A stretch of 58,120 nt of DNA from Clostridia bacterium (lineage in GTDB: Bacteria > Bacillota_A > Clostridia > Christensenellales > Aristaeellaceae), in assembly GCA_017938645.1 (NCBI GenBank), contig JAGBBE010000196.1, positions 1 through 58,120 of the forward strand, given 5' to 3'. The position numbers were made by a program, and so were the translations under genes. Positions 54,355 through 58,120 of the stretch are shown piece after piece (position 1 is the first letter of the stretch; every line of letters starts with the position of its first letter). Under the pieces are notes generated by a model. That model searched no databases and had not been told where the DNA came from. It was given only the letters and a program-made list of their open reading frames with translations.

Positions 54355-55227
54355 TCAGAATTCGCCCGGAGTCTGGTACAGATACCAGTCGACTCCATCA
54401 GTGACAGCGTACACGGTTCCGTCTCCAGAATACAGGGCGGGCAGCGGACGGGTTTCCAGCTGGGCAACGGATTTGTTATCCAGCTGTTTTTTTACATTGG
54501 TCGCAACCGCAGCATCTGCAGACACCGCGTCCAGGAACTCCGGAACCGCCGGTGTAATGGCATGATGCGGCAGCTTGATCAGATCGCTGTTGAGAACCTC
54601 AGCACCCAGCGTATCCAAAAAATAGCGCTGGGTTTTTCCGATGATATCAGCGCACAGCAGCAGCGTGCTTTCGCCGTAGGTGACCTTGAGCATTAGCGAA
54701 CGTGCGTTGGTACCCTTGATCGTGGTACACTGGAAGATCCGAATATCCGCGCCGCCAAGCGTGAGCGTATCGCCGTCCTGCACGCGGCGGATGGGCACGT
54801 TATTCTTCTGCGCAGCCTTAACGGCACGCGCCAGAAGTTCTTCACTCTGAATCGCCCATTCGTTATAGGAATGCAGATATTCCCCCGGCGTAAATCCAAA
54901 CTCGAACAGGCGGAAAATGCCATCGATATGGTCATCGTGATAATGGGTGCTGAGGATATACTTCATGCTGTTCTTCAGTCCGCGCTTCTCCAGCGCATCG
55001 CGCAGCTTCTCGCGGAACGGATTGGGGCCGCCATCCACCAGCATGCTCTCTCCCCCGCACTCCAGAAGCATCGCGTCGCCTTCATCCACGTCAAAAATCG
55101 TCCATTTCAGGACGTCGCGGTCCTTCCAATCAGCTGGCGGCTCCTGTTCAAAATACACCCTGGCCGACGCGGCAGATGCGCAAAACAGCAGGACAAGGCA
55201 GCAAAAAACGGATACAATGCGTTTCAT
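54355..55227 (-). CDS. Secreted metallo-beta-lactamase-fold protein (ComEC C-domain-like)
   Basis: A 290-residue exported protein with signal peptide IVSVFCCLVLLFCASAASA (residues 4-22). The metal site is STHYHDDHIDGI (HxHxDH) with IFDVDEGDAMLLECGG and LVDGGP ahead and LPHHA near residue 220. This is the layout of the hydrolase domain found at the C-terminus of ComEC and in free-standing secreted relatives. It may act on nucleic acids or other phosphoesters outside the membrane. The start is ATG 55227 after GAGGGGGAA. Confidence 0.82.
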   Translation of the reverse strand: MKRIVSVFCCLVLLFCASAASARVYFEQEPPADWKDRDVLKWTIFDVDEGDAMLLECGGESMLVDGGPNPFREKLRDALEKRGLKNSMKYILSTHYHDDHIDGIFRLFEFGFTPGEYLHSYNEWAIQSEELLARAVKAAQKNNVPIRRVQDGDTLTLGGADIRIFQCTTIKGTNARSLMLKVTYGESTLLLCADIIGKTQRYFLDTLGAEVLNSDLIKLPHHAITPAVPEFLDAVSADAAVATNVKKQLDNKSVAQLETRPLPALYSGDGTVYAVTDGVDWYLYQTPGEF

Positions 55228-55386
55228 CAGCAGCGGTTCCCCCTCAGAATCAGAGCAGTTTGATATGCTTAACAGATCTATTATACTCAAAAATGCCTCT
55301 TCACACAATAGCAGACGGGTGTTGCCTGAACGCTATATTTGGAGTACAATCATGACCGCAATAGCTTTTTGTGCGGAAGTGAACGT

Positions 55387-56322
55387 ATGAAAACCATCGT
55401 CCCGGACTACTATCCTCATTTTTCCTGCATAGCAGGCGGATGCCGCCACAGCTGCTGCATCGGCTGGGAAATCGACATTGATCCTGATACGCTGCGCCGC
55501 TATCAGCAGCAGGATGGCGCAATCGGCGAACGCTTACGGCAGAATATTGACATCACGCCTGAGGGAGCCTGTTTTCATCTGCAAGGCGCGGAGGAGCGCT
55601 GCCCGTTTCTGAACCAGGACGGGCTATGCGACCTGATATTGACCCTCGGCGAGGATTCACTCTGCCAGATCTGCACCGATCACCCGCGCTTTCGGAATTT
55701 CTTTTCGGATCGTACCGAAATCGGCCTCGGGCTGTGCTGCGAAGAGGCCTGCAGGCTGATTCTGAGCTGGAATGATCCTGTCAGGCTGATTGAACTGGCC
55801 GATGATGGCGAGGGCTGTGACGCCGATCCGGATGAACTGCAGCTGCTTTCCTTACGTCAGCGTCTGACTGCTTTGATGCAGGATCGTTCGCGCTCTGTTG
55901 AAGCGCGTGTGGCTGCGCTTCTTGCATCTGTTGGCGCGCATGTATCAGACTTTGTCTGGCTGGACTGGCTTCCCTTTTTCCTATCGCTGGAACGTTTGTA
56001 TGAACACTGGGCTGACGAACTTCAGCGGCTTGAAAATGCATCCTGCTCTATGCCCGTCATTCCGTCAAACTTGCAGATTCCTCTGGAACAGCTGATGGTA
56101 TATTTGCTTTTCCGTCATCTGCCCTCTGCTTTGGATGACGGCATGGAACGCGAGCGGATCCTGCTGTGCGTCCTGATGTGGCTGACAGCGGCACATCTGA
56201 CACTTCATGCAGGCAGCACGATGCAAGTCCTTGCGGAATGCTGTCGGCTGCTCTCCAGCGAATGGGAATACTCTGAAGACAACATCGCTGCCATTCTGAA
56301 CAAGTTGGCGCAATCCGAATAA
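55387..56322 (+). CDS. FliB-like protein (flagellin lysine-N-methylase family)
   Basis: A 311-residue Cys-rich protein. The N-terminus VPDYYPHFSCIAGGCRHSCCIGWEI and the later ERCPFLNQDGLCDLILTLGEDSLCQICTDHPRF and LCCEEACRLI make up the Cys pattern of the FliB family. FliB proteins are annotated as flagellin lysine-N-methylases, but no flagellar or motility gene is in the window, so the real target may differ. The ribosome site GGAAGTG is moderate. tRNA-Thr follows after its own promoter. Confidence 0.82.
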   Translation: MKTIVPDYYPHFSCIAGGCRHSCCIGWEIDIDPDTLRRYQQQDGAIGERLRQNIDITPEGACFHLQGAEERCPFLNQDGLCDLILTLGEDSLCQICTDHPRFRNFFSDRTEIGLGLCCEEACRLILSWNDPVRLIELADDGEGCDADPDELQLLSLRQRLTALMQDRSRSVEARVAALLASVGAHVSDFVWLDWLPFFLSLERLYEHWADELQRLENASCSMPVIPSNLQIPLEQLMVYLLFRHLPSALDDGMERERILLCVLMWLTAAHLTLHAGSTMQVLAECCRLLSSEWEYSEDNIAAILNKLAQSE

Positions 56323-56339
56323 AAATTCCATTACAACTC

Positions 56340-56368
56340 TTGCTTTTTTGTCGAAACTGTGTTATGAT
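56340..56368 (+). promoter_or_regulatory. Promoter of tRNA-Thr
   Basis: TTGCTT (56340-56345), 17-base spacer, TATGAT (56363-56368). A short GC hairpin (56374-56393, CGCGCT / AGCGCG) lies between it and the tRNA. Confidence 0.75.
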
Positions 56369-56395
56369 CATTCTCGCGCTTGATGAGCGCGGGAT

Positions 56396-56471
<76 letters not shown>

Positions 56472-56474
56472 TGA

Positions 56475-56504
56475 AACCGACTTGTGTAATGCAGTCGGTT
56501 TTTT
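56475..56504 (+). terminator. Terminator of tRNA-Thr
   Basis: Stem AACCGACT / AGTCGGTT with a ten-base loop, then TTTTG. Confidence 0.8.
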
Positions 56505-56522
56505 GTTGCATTTATTGGGGTT

Positions 56523-56558
56523 GAGGGGTGTGCGGCAGTGCTGGCACACCTCTTTTTT
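56523..56558 (+). terminator. Second hairpin with T-tract, near the element end
   Basis: Stem GTGTGC / GCACAC extended by GAG / CTC with a two-base bulge, ten-base loop, then TTTTTT. Confidence 0.6.
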
Positions 56559-56607
56559 GTGTCTGAAATCAGAGGAGAGACCTGTATAAACAGGCCTCTG
56601 CCCCTGA

Positions 56608-56628
56608 AATGTCAATCAGAATGTCAAT
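56608..56628. repeat. Paired direct repeats AATGTCAAT (possible integrase arm sites)
   Basis: AATGTCAAT occurs at 56608-56616 and again at 56620-56628, a 12-base period, between tRNA-Thr and the integrase stop. Short direct repeats here are typical of arm-type integrase binding sites. The role is inferred. Confidence 0.4.
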
Positions 56629-56687
56629 TTGGTAAGATAGTGGCTGCCACCAAAAGCTTGCAATCAAAGGATTTTCTTCACTTATGC

Positions 56688-57773
56688 TCATGCAGGAACG
56701 GTGTCAATTTCCAGATGCTTTTTCTGCAGGTGAGCATCAATCTGTGCTGCTACACCTTCATAGGCAACTTCAGGTCGCAGCCGTGCATAATACCGCTCGG
56801 TTGTTCGCGTGTCACGGTGTCCAAGCATAGCGGAGATGGTTTTGAGAGGAACGCCCGCTTCCATCCACTCTGTAGCACAGGTCGCCCGGAAATCATGCGC
56901 GGTATATTTGCCCTCTTCAAAACCGATTCGCTTCAATGTACGTTTAAGCAGCTTGGAAAACATCGTGTAAGAAAGCGGACTGCCATCTGGCTTTTGCAGG
57001 ATGAAACCGCTCTGACCATCAGGCTGAAGTGCTTCCAGAAAGGTTTTTGTCAGAGGAATGCTGCGCAGACTGTTCTCCGTTTTTGGAGGGCCTACTGTCG
57101 GTTGATTGCGAGTCACCCAACTGACGCCTCGCTGGATTTTCAGCTGGCGGTTGGCATAATCAATATCCTCCCACTGGAAACCGCATACTTCCCCACTGCG
57201 TTCACCGGTATAGGAAAGCAGCGCAAGGAGAAGACGTTCCTGCTCAGGAAGATCAGGCAGCGCCTTACGAATGATCTGCATATCTTCCGGACTGATCGGT
57301 TTGTGCGAGGTCTCCTTCTGACCGCCCACACTGAGCAGCTTTTTGGCATGAAAGGGATTTTTGCTGATCATGCCAAGTTCCAGCGTGTACTCCATCACCG
57401 GATTCATGATCTTTTTCACCATGTCAATCGTGCTGCGCTTGAGTCCCTCCGCCTCCATCCGGTTGCAGAGCTGGATATCCGCAACGGTGATTTCCGCAAT
57501 GGAAATGTGGCCAAATGCAGGCAGTATGCGTTTGTTTGCCTGATGCTGATAGTTTGTACGGGTGCTTGCACGCAGCTTCTTCCAGAATATGCTTTGGTAC
57601 TGCTCAAAAACCTCCCGGAAGGGCGGTGAGGGTGGAATGGATGGTTCTGCAGGCATCTGCGTGATCCTCTGGTAACGTTCAAAGCCGTTGAGAAATGCTT
57701 CGCTGACGGTATTGCCTGTGAACCAAAGGTCTCCCTCCGGCAGATCAATGTGGAACCGCTGTCGTTTCGCCAT
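56688..57773 (-). CDS. int: Tyrosine recombinase (integrase) of an element inserted at tRNA-Thr
   Basis: A 361-residue phage/ICE-type integrase. An N-terminal region (1-50) precedes a SAM-like core-binding domain (about 52-145, VFEQYQSIFWKKLRASTRTNYQ). The catalytic domain carries Arg192 (TGERSGEVCGF), Lys231 (PPKTENSLRSIPL), His293 and Arg296 (AHDFRAT), His319 (LGHRDTRTTE) and the nucleophile Tyr in ERYYAR, so all active residues are present. The start is ATG 57773 after AAAGGAG. It reads toward tRNA-Thr, 216 bases away. Upstream (57774-57920) the same frame stays open and looks partly coding (LSKLLDEAVAKGAAS), but has no start site. Confidence 0.93.
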   Translation of the reverse strand: MAKRQRFHIDLPEGDLWFTGNTVSEAFLNGFERYQRITQMPAEPSIPPSPPFREVFEQYQSIFWKKLRASTRTNYQHQANKRILPAFGHISIAEITVADIQLCNRMEAEGLKRSTIDMVKKIMNPVMEYTLELGMISKNPFHAKKLLSVGGQKETSHKPISPEDMQIIRKALPDLPEQERLLLALLSYTGERSGEVCGFQWEDIDYANRQLKIQRGVSWVTRNQPTVGPPKTENSLRSIPLTKTFLEALQPDGQSGFILQKPDGSPLSYTMFSKLLKRTLKRIGFEEGKYTAHDFRATCATEWMEAGVPLKTISAMLGHRDTRTTERYYARLRPEVAYEGVAAQIDAHLQKKHLEIDTVPA

Positions 57774-57991
57774 GTCGAATACTCCTTTCGTACATGGCGG
57801 TTGGGATTCTTCGGAGGAGTTGAAGTTGTCAAGGTTCAGCGCAGCCATCACTGAGGCTGCTCCTTTGGCTACCGCCTCATCCAGAAGCTTGGAGAGACGT
57901 TCTTCAGTCTATGAGATTAGGGACATGAGGTTCTTTTTCCTTTCGTAATGATGATTTTGTAAAAGAATGAGGATGTTTTGCTGACACCTGC

Positions 57992-58120
57992 TTAGCGAAG
58001 TGCGGTATCAAGCAGCTGCGAAATGCATTCCTGTGCAATCGGGTTCTGAGGCAGCAGGGTTGCCAGACGGAAAACCGCATGGAGTGAGAGATAATCATCC
58101 ATCATTCCGTCGAGAGTCAG
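57992..58120 (-). CDS. C-terminal end of an unknown protein, cut by the window edge
   Basis: Reading leftward from the edge, 42 codons are open and end in TAA at 57992. The peptide has a regular helical pattern (MMDDYLSLHAVFRLATLL, then CISQLLDTALR) typical of real coding sequence. It lies upstream of the integrase on the same strand, so it is probably a gene of the mobile element. The family cannot be told from this fragment. Confidence 0.5.
   Translation of the reverse strand: MTLDGMMDDYLSLHAVFRLATLLPQNPIAQECISQLLDTALR

Noticed and set aside
57910..57927. A tiny reading frame (ATG plus four codons, then TAG) upstream of the integrase with a purine-rich leader
   Set aside because: It is only five codons long and is out of frame with the coding-like stretch that follows; no support for recoding of TAG was found.

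Overview
The window is a chromosome segment from a GC-rich, spore-forming member of the Clostridia (Bacillota), probably an anaerobic gut bacterium. Evidence for this: the sporulation genes gpr and spoIIP side by side, a YlmC/YmxH-type sporulation protein, strong AGGAGG ribosome binding sites, consensus sigma-A promoters with 17-base spacers, a class 1B dihydroorotate dehydrogenase (PyrD plus PyrK), and BMP-type nucleoside ABC transporters. The species cannot be named from the sequence alone.

Layout. Bases 1-4707 hold a BMP/Nup-type nucleoside transporter (binding protein cut by the window edge, ATPase, two permeases). Bases 4903-6672 hold an ECF sigma factor and a frameshifted membrane partner, read leftward. 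Then come a lysophospholipase-like hydrolase, an FMN-binding protein, and a leftward operon gltX - polytopic membrane protein - leuS (8298-13906). A degenerate EAL-domain gene and a GNAT acetyltransferase precede the complete leftward pyrimidine operon pyrC-carA-carB-pyrK-pyrD-pyrF-pyrE-pyrB-pyrI (15678-25761), driven by one perfect-consensus promoter.

Bases 25984-37487 are mostly rightward: walJ, a small unknown gene, rlmH, dTDP-glucose genes rfbA and rfbB, a Nudix-GH32 fusion gene, a ymxH-like gene, nrdR, dapF, two Gfo/Idh/MocA-type genes and rarA, with a patatin-like gene reading leftward. Bases 37529-43274 read leftward: a VanW protein, a uracil-DNA-glycosylase-like protein and a second Nup-type transporter that lacks a binding protein here. 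tRNA-Arg(ACG) at 43561 is followed by a broken integrase. Then come a UroD-type methyltransferase, an AlkX/YcaQ-type protein, a pseudo-receiver gene with an SPFH/zinc-ribbon gene, a MacAB-type exporter, gpr-spoIIP, a secreted metallo-beta-lactamase-fold protein and a FliB-like gene. The right edge has tRNA-Thr(GGT) followed by an intact tyrosine integrase facing it, which marks the left end of an integrated element running out of the window.

How the parts fit. Two nucleoside-type transporters (salvage) and the full UMP pathway (de novo synthesis) sit in one region. The most notable observations are: (1) CarA keeps its glutaminase cysteine but has lost the catalytic His and Glu and a glutamine-binding Gln, suggesting ammonia-dependent carbamoyl phosphate synthesis; (2) one open frame fuses a perfect Nudix box to a complete GH32 fructosidase; (3) LeuRS has altered KMSKS and editing motifs; (4) an EAL protein lacks its metal-binding Asp pair; (5) a four-hairpin cassette interrupts the pyr operon; (6) there are two tRNA/integrase junctions, one decayed and one intact.
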